Below, in pieces: positions 8,445 through 16,735 of a DNA stretch of 64,000 bases. The translations under genes were made by a program, and so were the position numbers. The DNA comes from Salinivibrio sharmensis. Its GTDB lineage: Bacteria > Pseudomonadota > Gammaproteobacteria > Enterobacterales > Vibrionaceae. The DNA lies in NCBI RefSeq assembly GCF_001995985.1, contig NZ_MUFC01000004.1, forward strand, positions 202,117-266,116. The letters run 5' to 3'. Each line of letters begins with the position of its first letter. Position 1 is the first letter of the stretch. Under the pieces are notes generated by a model that was not told the origin of the DNA, ran no database searches, and saw nothing but the letters and a program-made list of their open reading frames with translations.

Positions 8445-9881
8445 ATGACGGAGCCAGGCTCACAGTGGTTGGAAACGGTTAAAGAGATGCGTGAGACATT
8501 CGACGCGCAAAAAGAGCAGGTGTCTCAGTGTCCTTTTTTAGAGTACAGCCATCGTCGCGACGCGCTGCTGCGCTTGCGTCAGGCGATCAAGCAAAAATCG
8601 CCTGCGTTACAACAAGCCCTTAGCGACGATTACGGCTACCGTGCGCCCGTTGATACTGAAATTGCCGACATCTTGCCCTTGCTGCACCAGATTGATTACA
8701 CCCGTCGTCGATTAAAGCGATGGATGAAGCCACAAAAGCGGCGTACTGGGATAACTCTGCTGGGAACGCAATTAGTGGTGCACCAACAACCCAAAGGGGT
8801 GGTTGGGATTATTGTACCTTGGAACTTCCCGATCATGCTGGCCGTAAGCCCCCTGATTTGTGCGGTTGCGGCCGGCAATCGGGTAATGCTTAAGCTTTCG
8901 GAGTTCACGCCTAACACCAATCGGGTATTACGCGCGTTAATCGCTGAGGTGTTTAGCCCAAACGAAGTGGCCGTGGTAGAAGGTGAAGTTGAAGTGTCGC
9001 GCCGCTTTACAGAATTGGAGTTCGACCACCTCTTTTTTACTGGCTCAACCCAGGTCGGACGCCAAGTCATGCTGGCGGCGGCCGATAATTTAACCCCGGT
9101 GACCCTCGAATTGGGGGGGAAATCGCCGGTGATCATTGATGACCAGGTTGATATGGACGTGGCTGTCTCACGGCTCATTTACGGGAAGTGTTTAAACGCT
9201 GGGCAAATATGTGTCGCGCCCGATTATGTGCTTTGCCCTGAGCATCGCCAAGAGGCCTTTATCCATGCCTATCAACGCGCGTTCCGAGCCCTATATCCAG
9301 ACTTTGAAACCAACCCAGATTACAGCCAGATCATTAATCAAACTCAAGCGACGCGGCTAGAGGAAACATTGAAAGATGCGCTCGATAAGGGGGCGCGTCG
9401 CTGGTGTGCGCTCGACCAGCAAACCGTGCCGACCGCCGAAAATCAGCGCTGGCCGACCCAGCTGCTAACCCACGTCACCGATGACATGCGGGTGATGCAA
9501 GAAGAGATTTTTGGCCCGCTCCTACCTATTGTCACCTATCAAGACTTCTCTGAAGCCCTGAGTTATATTCAGGCGCGTCCACGGCCGCTTGCTTTATATT
9601 TGATGAGCAATGACGCTGAGATACGCACGCAGGTCACCACACAGCTTCACGCCGGCGGTATGGGGATTAATGAAACCTTGTTCCATGTCGCTGCCGAAGA
9701 TGCGCCTTTTGGCGGCATTGGCGATTCCGGCATGGGGCATTACCACGGCATTGAAGGCTTTTACACCTTTAGCCACAGTAAAACCGTCCTGACCCGTGAT
9801 AAATGGGACACCAGCTTTTTAGTCAAACCGCCGTATAACCGCTGGTACAAACGCTTAATGCGCTGGTGGCTGATGCGGTAG
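8445..9881 (+). CDS. Coniferyl-type aldehyde dehydrogenase
   Basis: This 478-residue NAD(P)-dependent aldehyde dehydrogenase has the cofactor segment IIVPWNFPI, the glycine motif FFTGSTQVG, LELGGKSP with the general-base Glu, and the nucleophile Cys in GKCLNAGQICVAPDYVL. The short length, absence of an N-terminal extension and hydrophobic C-terminal tail match the coniferyl aldehyde / fatty-aldehyde (class 3-like) branch. It oxidises an aldehyde to its acid; the true substrate may be a medium-chain or aromatic aldehyde. AGAGGAGG lies just before the ATG. The next gene on the strand, 110 bases on, has its own operator-like repeat, so I treat this as a single unit. Confidence 0.85.
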   Translation: MTEPGSQWLETVKEMRETFDAQKEQVSQCPFLEYSHRRDALLRLRQAIKQKSPALQQALSDDYGYRAPVDTEIADILPLLHQIDYTRRRLKRWMKPQKRRTGITLLGTQLVVHQQPKGVVGIIVPWNFPIMLAVSPLICAVAAGNRVMLKLSEFTPNTNRVLRALIAEVFSPNEVAVVEGEVEVSRRFTELEFDHLFFTGSTQVGRQVMLAAADNLTPVTLELGGKSPVIIDDQVDMDVAVSRLIYGKCLNAGQICVAPDYVLCPEHRQEAFIHAYQRAFRALYPDFETNPDYSQIINQTQATRLEETLKDALDKGARRWCALDQQTVPTAENQRWPTQLLTHVTDDMRVMQEEIFGPLLPIVTYQDFSEALSYIQARPRPLALYLMSNDAEIRTQVTTQLHAGGMGINETLFHVAAEDAPFGGIGDSGMGHYHGIEGFYTFSHSKTVLTRDKWDTSFLVKPPYNRWYKRLMRWWLMR

Positions 9882-9954
9882 TGACTCTTGATTGAATTGT
9901 GAATAAAGCCACAAAAGCTATTTAATGGTGTTGCGCTCATTTTGATTCGAAACT

Positions 9955-9980
9955 ACTAATTAAGTTATGTCTTAATTAGT
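9955..9980. promoter_or_regulatory. Perfect inverted repeat just upstream of the SQR gene (operator candidate)
   Basis: ACTAATTAAG and CTTAATTAGT form a perfect 10-bp inverted repeat separated by TTATGT, directly before the ribosome site of the sulfide:quinone oxidoreductase. AT-rich repeats of this kind are typical of ArsR-family repressors, some of which (BigR, SqrR, YgaV) sense sulfide or persulfide. No such regulator gene is in the window. The repeat is seen; the regulator is inferred. In RNA it could also form a stem beside the ribosome site. Confidence 0.5.
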
Positions 9981-9991
9981 AAGGGGTGGTC

Positions 9992-11311
9992 ATGTCGTAT
10001 CAAAATTCGAATCTAGAGCGGCGCCGATTTTTAAAACTACTGGCAGGCGCAGGCGCGATAAGCTTGATGCCGGCAAGCTTACCCTCACGCGCTCAAACTC
10101 GCGCCAAGATCGTTATTGTCGGGAATGGTGCTGCCGGTATCTCGTTGGCTAATCGCCTTGTGCAACACCTTTCTACCGATCAAATATCGTTAGTCGGTGC
10201 AAGACAGCGTCATCTGTATCAGCCTGGGCAAACTTTGGTGGCATCTGGGTTATGGAAAGTATCCCAAGTCCTATCAACAACAGAACAATGGTTACCTGCT
10301 GGTATAAAATGGCACCAACAAAATGCCAGTGCGTTTTTACCTGAACAACAAAAAGTCGTACTTGAGAATGGAACTACGCTCAGCTATGACGTACTGGTTG
10401 TTGCCATGGGCACCCAACTTAATTACACCCACATTGAGGGAATGGATGAACGTCTTATCGGTCAGCATGGTATTGGTAGTGTTTATCCGGGGCCAGAAGG
10501 TGCACTGGCAACGGATACAGCGTTTAAACAGTTTATGAATAGAGGCGAGGGCAAAGCCATATTTACTCTTGCTGAAACACCAATCAAGTGCGCAGGCGCA
10601 CCACTTAAAATGACCTTTACCTCGCTTGCACGTCTTGAGCAGACTGGCCACCGTCAAGCATATGATGTGAACTTCGCCACGCCGTTTAAAGACCGATTGT
10701 TTTCTATTCCCGTTTATAACGACTTTGTCATGGAACGCTTTGGTAACCAAGGGGTAGACATTGCTGATCAGAAAACGTTGATTGGCATCGACCCGACTAA
10801 TAAAAAAGCACGCTTCTCACTCACAGCGACGGGGAAAACACGGGTCGAAGAGTATGATTATATCCACGTCGTGCCTCCCATGAGTGCCCCCGATGTGATT
10901 AAGCATAGTGATCTTGTTTGGGACCATGGTCCTCATAAGGGTGAATGGATGGCAGCGGACCAATATACGCTACAACATCCCACTTTCCCCAATGTATTTG
11001 GTATCGGTGATGTGACCGGTATTCCGCTATCGAAAACGGCTGCAAGTGTAAAAAAACAAGTTCCCATCGTTGAGGCAAACCTCTTAAGTTATCTGAACGA
11101 TAAGCCTTTAGAGGCTGAGTTCAATGGATATACCTCTTGCCCATTGATCACTGGGTTTGGCAAAGCGATTCTGGCTGAGTTCGGTTACGGTGGCAAATTA
11201 CTCCCTTCTTTCCCGTTTATTAGTCCAACAGAAGAAACGTGGATGGCTTGGGTAATGAAAGAACAAATGTTGTTACCAGCCTATCAAGCGATGTTGGATG
11301 GAAAAATTTAA
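9992..11311 (+). CDS. Sulfide:quinone oxidoreductase, type II-like, with Tat-like leader
   Basis: The 439-residue flavoprotein has an FAD-binding glycine motif (VIVGNGAAGIS, near 41-51) and the two Cys contexts of mitochondrial-type SQR: TPIKCAGAPLK (Cys200) and YTSCPLITG (Cys383). These form the redox disulfide/trisulfide that oxidises sulfide and passes electrons to quinone. The N-terminus contains RRRFLKLLAGAGAISLMPAS, a twin-arginine-like export signal, which is odd for type II SQR; it may instead be a membrane anchor. A GTG two codons earlier exists, but AAGGGGTGG fits the ATG at 9992. A small membrane protein follows 11 bases downstream and probably shares the transcript. Sulfide detoxification is the likely role. 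A flavocytochrome c sulfide dehydrogenase-like role is less likely because no cytochrome partner is adjacent. Confidence 0.82.
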   Translation: MSYQNSNLERRRFLKLLAGAGAISLMPASLPSRAQTRAKIVIVGNGAAGISLANRLVQHLSTDQISLVGARQRHLYQPGQTLVASGLWKVSQVLSTTEQWLPAGIKWHQQNASAFLPEQQKVVLENGTTLSYDVLVVAMGTQLNYTHIEGMDERLIGQHGIGSVYPGPEGALATDTAFKQFMNRGEGKAIFTLAETPIKCAGAPLKMTFTSLARLEQTGHRQAYDVNFATPFKDRLFSIPVYNDFVMERFGNQGVDIADQKTLIGIDPTNKKARFSLTATGKTRVEEYDYIHVVPPMSAPDVIKHSDLVWDHGPHKGEWMAADQYTLQHPTFPNVFGIGDVTGIPLSKTAASVKKQVPIVEANLLSYLNDKPLEAEFNGYTSCPLITGFGKAILAEFGYGGKLLPSFPFISPTEETWMAWVMKEQMLLPAYQAMLDGKI

Positions 11312-11322
11312 TGGAGGCGGAC

Positions 11323-11664
11323 ATGACTCTTGACGCAATTTTTACCGTAATACTGTATTCAGCCGCTCCTTACTGGGGATGGTTATTACTTTTACTGGGT
11401 TTGCCCATAGTGTCGTTAGTGATTTTTCGTCGCTTTTCTTTGCGCAGCGCCAAGCGCGCTTTTGTGTTCAGTATTGTAGTCGGCCTTGTCTGTGCACTTT
11501 CAGCACCACCGTTAACGGGCTCCAAACTTGCGATGCTTAATGGTGCCGCAGACTGGGTGATGTTAATCATGATTGCGATAGGTGCGACGCTCTACACTAT
11601 GATATTGGCTGCGATCGTTTTGAAGCCACAAGCAACGTCATTGTTCGGCCAACGGGCACAATGA
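11323..11664 (+). CDS. Small membrane protein of unknown function, linked to SQR
   Basis: This 113-residue protein starts MTLDAIFTVILYSAAPYWGW and has three hydrophobic segments (about residues 8-32, 45-63 and 77-100) separated by short basic loops (FRRFSLRSAKR). No cysteine, histidine cluster or known domain is evident. The frame is open further upstream into the SQR gene, but GGAGG stands six bases before the ATG at 11323. Its position 11 bases after SQR suggests co-translation and perhaps a membrane anchor or quinone-side partner for SQR. I do not recognise the family. Confidence 0.7.
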   Translation: MTLDAIFTVILYSAAPYWGWLLLLLGLPIVSLVIFRRFSLRSAKRAFVFSIVVGLVCALSAPPLTGSKLAMLNGAADWVMLIMIAIGATLYTMILAAIVLKPQATSLFGQRAQ

Positions 11665-11790
11665 TCGGATCGAGCGATTCATCAACATAGCGTGCAATTA
11701 AATCCCTAAACTTTTCCGAGAAATTGATCTATATCTTTGGTTGTTACATAACTGTTAAAAGTGGTGCAAAGCAACCAAAGGAGCGACACA

Positions 11791-12294
11791 ATGGCGTTTT
11801 CAGTACAACCCGATTCCATGTTGCCAGACATTGGTGATCATGAGCGCGCGATGGTTGAGCAAGAGGTAAAGCTCGCGGTTACCGATGCCAATGGCAAATC
11901 ACTGGGATATTTAGCGATGGTGCCGGATGCGCAGCGCTTTATTACCTTAACCCAAGATAACGCAGAGGCGTTGAGTTTTATCAAAACCCCTTGCAGCGTC
12001 AACGCGGGCTATTATCAGTGGTCGTTTTTTTATGACGACATTGAATATGGCTTGGACTGTTTAATTGAACCTGACAGAAACAAGTGTCGGCTATATGCCA
12101 ATGATCATGCGGCAGCCGCGCCATCGTGGAAGCTTGTTGATGACGGGGAGCGTGGCCCTTTGATGATGGCTGCCCCTATCTCAGCGATTGGACCGGGTAC
12201 GCGTATTGCTGTTACCTCTGATGAAGCTGACGTACCGAATGTATTGGTGGGGGCGCTTGAGGGCGGCGTATTGGTTCATGAGCAGCCAACTTAA
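11791..12294 (+). CDS. Conserved-looking protein of unknown function
   Basis: A 167-residue soluble, acidic protein (start MAFSVQPDSMLPDIGDHERA) with no signal peptide or membrane segment. It has two Cys (CSVNAGY near 69, GLDCLIEPD near 90) and an aromatic patch YYQWSFFYDD. The start is set by AAAGGAG before the ATG at 11791; a GTG ten codons earlier lacks a site. It is followed by a strong terminator and stands alone. I do not recognise any family and make no functional claim. Confidence 0.7.
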   Translation: MAFSVQPDSMLPDIGDHERAMVEQEVKLAVTDANGKSLGYLAMVPDAQRFITLTQDNAEALSFIKTPCSVNAGYYQWSFFYDDIEYGLDCLIEPDRNKCRLYANDHAAAAPSWKLVDDGERGPLMMAAPISAIGPGTRIAVTSDEADVPNVLVGALEGGVLVHEQPT

Positions 12295-12322
12295 ATCAGG
12301 TTGAACACCGATTATCTTACCG

Positions 12323-12348
12323 GCCAGTGCTCCGTCACTGGCTTTTTT
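12323..12348 (+). terminator. Rho-independent terminator
   Basis: Stem GCCAGTG/CACTGGC with a six-base loop followed by six T, 28 bases after the stop of the unknown gene. Confidence 0.85.
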
Positions 12349-12668
12349 ATGCCAATCAATCTCACTCTCTAACTGCATGTGCTAATTCACTTTCATTTTT
12401 GGTTGTGAGCAACATCAAAGAACTGTTCATCAATCATTTTTAGTAAAAAAGTGTTAAGTACTCACGGATGGCCTACACAAACACTTTGTAAACAAAAAGT
12501 TAATATTCATGCTGCTGATGTAATAGTAAATAATGCTGGTAGATTGAACAAATAAAGCGATTTTCTCTGCGGAAAAAATTGCTGTTGATGCATAGCTTTA
12601 TAAACGTGCTTGTTGTTATTTGTAGGCAATTAATTTTTGATACGTTTAACCATTGTAAGGAATACAAT
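12349..12668. other. Upstream region of the subtilase gene
   Basis: About 320 AT-rich bases that should contain the protease promoter. The open frame extends into it from the protease, but it has no ribosome site or signal sequence there. No repeat or second gene is visible. Confidence 0.4.
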
Positions 12669-14252
12669 ATGTTAAAGAATGTTCTTAGCTGCTGTATTGC
12701 ATCAGCATTAGTCGCTGCATCGCCTGCAGCACTCGCAAAACAGGAAGAAGGTAAACAAGCGATCTCTCAGCAGCAAACGCTAGCGCCACTGGTTGTCGCG
12801 TCAGACAAGCAGGGGATTGAAGACCAATACATTGTGGTATTCAAACAGCCGATGACGCTCAGCGACGATCCACAAGCGCTACAAACCTTCACGCAGCAGA
12901 CCGTCTCAAGCATGGTCAACCAACACGCGGTTAAAGTTGAGAAAGTGTTTGATCGCTCGCTGAGTGGCTTTGTAGCCAAATTGACGCTAGAGCAACTGCG
13001 CGCGTTGCGTATGGACGAGCAAGTTGATTTTATTGAGCAAGATAAGACGATTTCGTTGGACCCAGTAATCACCCCAAACGCCAATCAGAGCAACCCAGTG
13101 TGGGGACTGGATCGCATTGACCAACGTAACCTGCCTTTGGATAACAATTACAGCACCAATTTTGATGGCACAGGTGTGACGGCGTATGTCATTGATACAG
13201 GTGTGACAACATCACACGTAGAGTTTGGTGGTCGTGCTCGCTCTGGCTATGATTTTGTTGACAACGATAATGACGCGTCAGACTGTAATGGTCACGGCAC
13301 CCATGTGGCCGGCACTATCGGTGGTAGCCAATATGGCGTCGCTAAAAATGTCGATATTGTTGGGGTGAGAGTGCTGAGCTGTAGTGGTTCAGGTTCAACG
13401 TCCGGCGTGATTGGTGGGGTTGATTGGGTGGCTGCTAATGCCAGTGGACCATCGGTGGCAAACATGAGCTTAGGTGGTGGCGTATCTACAGCACTGGATC
13501 GGGCGGTTGCCAGTGCGGTGCAATCGGGTGTGAGCTTTATGCTGGCGGCTGGTAATTCCAACGCCGACGCCTGTAACAGCTCACCGGCTCGTGAGCCAAG
13601 TGGCGTCACTGTGGGCTCAACCACCAGCAGCGATCATCGCTCTAGCTTCTCAAACTGGGGCAGCTGTCTTGATGTATTTGCACCAGGCTCGCAAATCAAA
13701 TCTGCCTGGTATGACGGTGGTTATCGCACCATCAGCGGTACCTCAATGGCCACACCTCATGTTGCCGGTGTCGCTGCTTTGTATTTACAAGAAAATAGTA
13801 GCCTGTCACCTGCGCAACTTGCGGGCTTGATCAGTAACCGTGCCAGCGTCAACAAAGTTAGCGATCCTCGTGGGTCGGTTAACAAATTGCTCTACAGCCA
13901 AGCGGATAGCAGTTGCGAGCCTGATTGTGACCCGACGCCAGGGCCAACAAATGAGCTGAAAAATGGCCAGCCAGTCACGGGTATCTCTGGGACACAAGGT
14001 GCGCAGCGCTTCTTTTATGTTGATGTCGATGCAGGGCAACGCCTAACAGTCAACATCAGTGGCGGGTCAGGTGATGCAGATCTATACCTACGCCATGGGT
14101 CGAAGCCAACCTTAAATAACTGGGACTGTCGCCCTTACAATTACGGCAATAGTGAAGTGTGTACCGTGCAAAGCACACAAAATGGTCGCTATCACGTGAT
14201 GCTTAATGGTTACACTTCTTTTAACGGTGTCAGTGTGACAGCGCGATACTAA
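12669..14252 (+). CDS. Secreted subtilisin-family serine protease with PPC domain
   Basis: This 527-residue preproenzyme has a signal peptide (MLKNVLSCCIASALVAASPA, cleavage near ALAK), an I9 inhibitor propeptide (about 50-130; DQYIVVFKQ to FIEQDKTISL), and an S8A proteinase-K-like domain with Asp176 (YVIDTGV), His209 (NGHGTHVAG) and Ser359 (SGTSMATPH). A C-terminal prepeptidase (PPC) domain, about 445-527, includes DADLYLR. It should be secreted, self-processed and digest extracellular protein. The start at 12669 has TAAGGAA eight bases upstream; an upstream ATG in frame gives no sensible signal peptide. Six Cys in the catalytic domain suggest disulfides. Close relatives are the alkaline exoproteases of Vibrio. 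It has its own terminator. Confidence 0.93.
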   Translation: MLKNVLSCCIASALVAASPAALAKQEEGKQAISQQQTLAPLVVASDKQGIEDQYIVVFKQPMTLSDDPQALQTFTQQTVSSMVNQHAVKVEKVFDRSLSGFVAKLTLEQLRALRMDEQVDFIEQDKTISLDPVITPNANQSNPVWGLDRIDQRNLPLDNNYSTNFDGTGVTAYVIDTGVTTSHVEFGGRARSGYDFVDNDNDASDCNGHGTHVAGTIGGSQYGVAKNVDIVGVRVLSCSGSGSTSGVIGGVDWVAANASGPSVANMSLGGGVSTALDRAVASAVQSGVSFMLAAGNSNADACNSSPAREPSGVTVGSTTSSDHRSSFSNWGSCLDVFAPGSQIKSAWYDGGYRTISGTSMATPHVAGVAALYLQENSSLSPAQLAGLISNRASVNKVSDPRGSVNKLLYSQADSSCEPDCDPTPGPTNELKNGQPVTGISGTQGAQRFFYVDVDAGQRLTVNISGGSGDADLYLRHGSKPTLNNWDCRPYNYGNSEVCTVQSTQNGRYHVMLNGYTSFNGVSVTARY

Positions 14253-14313
14253 TGCACTGTAGCTAAGGCGGTCGCGTTATGACCGAAACCGTTTTATGAC
14301 CCAAGATGACGAT

Positions 14314-14340
14314 AAAGCGCGGCACAAAGCCGCGCTTTTT
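14314..14340 (+). terminator. Rho-independent terminator of the subtilase gene
   Basis: A perfect 10-bp stem (AAAGCGCGGC and its complement, loop ACAAA) followed by a T run, about 60 bases after the protease stop. Its end overlaps the stop codon of the convergent nucleoside-hydrolase remnant. Confidence 0.85.
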
Positions 14341-14575
14341 AGTGGTATTGGCGCAAGCAATCGTATAGCAAGTTGATAAAGCCCTTTCGATCGACGGCCA
14401 TTGCCACCTCGGTATTTGCGAGATTGCTCGTGACGTGATAGCGGTCGACGACCGTCATTCCAGTGGTTAACGTCCCTTGTGTCTCGACACCCACCCATAG
14501 TGATTCACACTGGAAGAGGTCAGGCATCACCAGCATCGTCATGGCCGGGATCGCAGTCGATAATAATGGGTTCAC
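14339..14575 (-). pseudogene. Remnant of a ribonucleoside hydrolase (C-terminal quarter, RihA/RihB-like)
   Basis: About 70 residues clearly match the C-terminus of inosine-uridine-type nucleoside hydrolases: PDLFQCESLWVGVETQG, TTGMTVVDRYHVTS, then VAMAVDRKGFINLLYDCL. Intact members have about 310 residues, with an N-terminal DxDxxxDD calcium site that is absent here. The only starts are GTG or internal Met codons, without a good ribosome site, and nothing upstream resembles the missing part. It is most likely a decayed gene after a deletion. The stop codon abuts the protease terminator, so the 3' end of the old gene is still in place. Confidence 0.75.
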
Positions 14576-15011
14576 GCATAAGCTGGCCTATCGCTGAGTT
14601 GGAGTGCATGTTGCTCAGCACAGGATAAACGTCTTGTCACTCACAGCGTGTGATCGCCCTCGCTAATTGCTAAGCGCTTGCACGAGCGAGATGTAACAGT
14701 TGAATAATTTATCATCAAAAACTGAGAGATGAGTTGTTACACATTGTCAACATGTTGCGAACGAAAATGTGGTTGTTGCATTATTTTGCAAACAATTCAA
14801 TCAATCTACCTTTGCTTGATAATTTAGTTTTTAATTTCAATTAAGTGGTGTTTTATTGGTGTTATAAGCTGCATTTTTGATTTTTAACTAGATTATATGA
14901 CAAGTTTTTAACAAAACAATTAGGACATATGTCTATTACATTTATGTGATACTTTAAGTCGAACTCGCTACTATGCAACCGCACAAAATATTATAACTAA
15001 GAGAGTTTGAC
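14576..15011. other. AT-rich region upstream of the serine transporter
   Basis: About 435 bases. I see no trace of the missing nucleoside hydrolase N-terminus. The last 250 bases are very AT-rich and should hold the transporter promoter and regulator sites. No gene is supported. Confidence 0.45.
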
Positions 15012-16259
15012 GTGAACCAGACTATAGATATCTCCTCAAAAAGTGTATCGCACCGTTGGACCCAACATGATACCCATTGGGCCTTGAGCTTATTCGGTAC
15101 CGCGGTGGGGGCTGGGATCCTGTTCCTCCCGATTAATCTTGGGATGGGAGGCTTCTGGCCGCTCATGATTATGGCCGTACTGGCGTTTCCGATGACGTTT
15201 ATGGCTCACCGAGGCCTAGCACGTTTTGTGCTGTCGTCGCGCCACAAAGATGCCGATTTCACCGATGTGGTTGCCGAACACTTCGGTAGTCATGCAGGCC
15301 GTTTGATCTCCATGCTGTATTTCCTTTCTATTTTCCCCATTTTGTTGATATATGGCGTTGGGCTGACCAATACAGTTGATAGCTTTTTGGTTAATCAGCT
15401 CGGGTGGGCGTCGCCAAACCGCGTAATGCTTTCTGGTGTGTTAGTCGCTGGTATGATTGCGATCATGATGGGCGGCGAGCGCCTGATGCTGCGTGCATTT
15501 GCGGCGATGGTTTATCCGCTGGTTGCTATCTTGGCGTTTTTGTCTTTTTACCTAATACCATCATGGCAAGCACCGAACCTCGCTATGCCCGGGATGGGAG
15601 AACTGGGCATGAATCTATGGCTCGCCGTGCCAGTGGTGATTTTCTCGTTCAGCCATGCGGCGGCGATTTCTAGCTTTGCTAATATTCAGCGCCGTCACTA
15701 TGGTGATGATGCCCAAGGCAAGTCAGAGCAAATTCTTAAACGCGCGGGCGTGATGTTAGTTGCCTTTGTACTCCTGTTTGTTTTCTCGTGCGTGTTGACC
15801 CTCACCCCGGCACAAATGGCGGAAGCGAAGGCGCAAAATGTGTCTGTGCTCTCATACCTTGCTAATGTCACCCAAAACCCATTTATTGGCACCTTAGGGC
15901 CTTTGGTCGCCTTTATTGCTATCACATCATCGTTTTTGGGGCATTTCCTCGGTGCACGCGAAAGTCTGAACGGCCTGGTCACCAAACATAGCAAACTCAC
16001 TTATAAAAAGGCCGATAAGCTCGGCGTGGTGGTGATGTTTTTTGCTATTTGGTGGTGTGCGGTGATTAACCCCAGCATCCTCGATATGATGGGCGCATTG
16101 TCTGGGCCTGTGATTGCGATGATCCTATTTATTATGCCAACGGTTGCGGCCTACAAAGTCAAAGCGCTGGCGCAGTATCGCGGCAAAGCGGGTACGTACT
16201 TTATCTTTGTCACCGGCATGCTGGCGATTTCAGCGTTGCTTTATAACTTGATAGGCTAA
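15012..16259 (+). CDS. Serine transporter of the HAAAP family (SdaC-like)
   Basis: This 415-residue inner-membrane carrier has about eleven hydrophobic segments and the HAAAP start LSLFGTAVGAGILFLPIN (residues about 27-44), which binds the substrate backbone in this family. The segment FSFSHAAAISSFAN near residue 215 is typical of the SdaC/YhaO branch rather than the aromatic carriers TyrP and Mtr. It should import serine (or threonine) with H+ or Na+. The start is GTG, eight bases after AAGAGAG. A terminator follows closely. Distantly placed sdaA, glyA and gcv genes would use the imported serine. Confidence 0.87.
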   Translation: MNQTIDISSKSVSHRWTQHDTHWALSLFGTAVGAGILFLPINLGMGGFWPLMIMAVLAFPMTFMAHRGLARFVLSSRHKDADFTDVVAEHFGSHAGRLISMLYFLSIFPILLIYGVGLTNTVDSFLVNQLGWASPNRVMLSGVLVAGMIAIMMGGERLMLRAFAAMVYPLVAILAFLSFYLIPSWQAPNLAMPGMGELGMNLWLAVPVVIFSFSHAAAISSFANIQRRHYGDDAQGKSEQILKRAGVMLVAFVLLFVFSCVLTLTPAQMAEAKAQNVSVLSYLANVTQNPFIGTLGPLVAFIAITSSFLGHFLGARESLNGLVTKHSKLTYKKADKLGVVVMFFAIWWCAVINPSILDMMGALSGPVIAMILFIMPTVAAYKVKALAQYRGKAGTYFIFVTGMLAISALLYNLIG

Positions 16260-16282
16260 TGAAGAATCCGTTATAACCTGTT

Positions 16283-16305
16283 AAAAGCGCCCAATGGGCG
16301 CTTTT
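16283..16305 (+). terminator. Rho-independent terminator of the serine transporter
   Basis: Stem AAAAGCGCCC/GGGCGCTTTT with a short AAT loop, 23 bases after the stop. The T run is only four bases, so strength is moderate. Confidence 0.75.
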
Positions 16306-16504
16306 AGGCCTCTAAGCGCAAGTAAAAAACGCGATCACGGCTTCATATGGTGAGTCGTCACTACTGAATTTTATGGAGAGTGACTGACAACCCTCCCTTA
16401 AACTCTCCTTCAACAATGCATTAAGAGACCACTAACAGTACTTGCTATTTTTCTCTTGTATCGCTAAAGTCTAAATATTAGTTTTTTCTTATGTAAAGGT
16501 CGCT

Positions 16505-16732
16505 ATGCTGCCTAAACGATTTTTCCCTTTTGTTGCGCCTTTTTTAATGTCAGTGTTAATGGTGACATTGATGACAGCGGTAATTACGGCTGTGAATACT
16601 GGGTTAAGTGATGGGTTTGTTTGGCGTTGGGTTGAGGCTTTTATCGTCGCTTGGCCGATCGCATTCACCATTATTTTTCTCTCGTCAAAGCATGTACAGC
16701 GTTTAGCGCAGTGGTTATGCAGTCGCGATTAA
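16505..16732 (+). CDS. DUF2798-type small membrane protein
   Basis: A 75-residue protein, MLPKRFFPFVAPFLMSVLMV onward, with two hydrophobic segments (about 10-30 and 42-62) around a GLSDGFVWRW loop. This pattern (basic start with Phe-Pro-Phe, two helices, Trp-rich centre) is that of DUF2798 proteins, which are small inner-membrane proteins of unknown role. AAAGG precedes the ATG by eight bases. It ends three bases from the convergent stop of the diguanylate cyclase gene. Confidence 0.8.
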   Translation: MLPKRFFPFVAPFLMSVLMVTLMTAVITAVNTGLSDGFVWRWVEAFIVAWPIAFTIIFLSSKHVQRLAQWLCSRD

Positions 16733-16735
16733 AGA

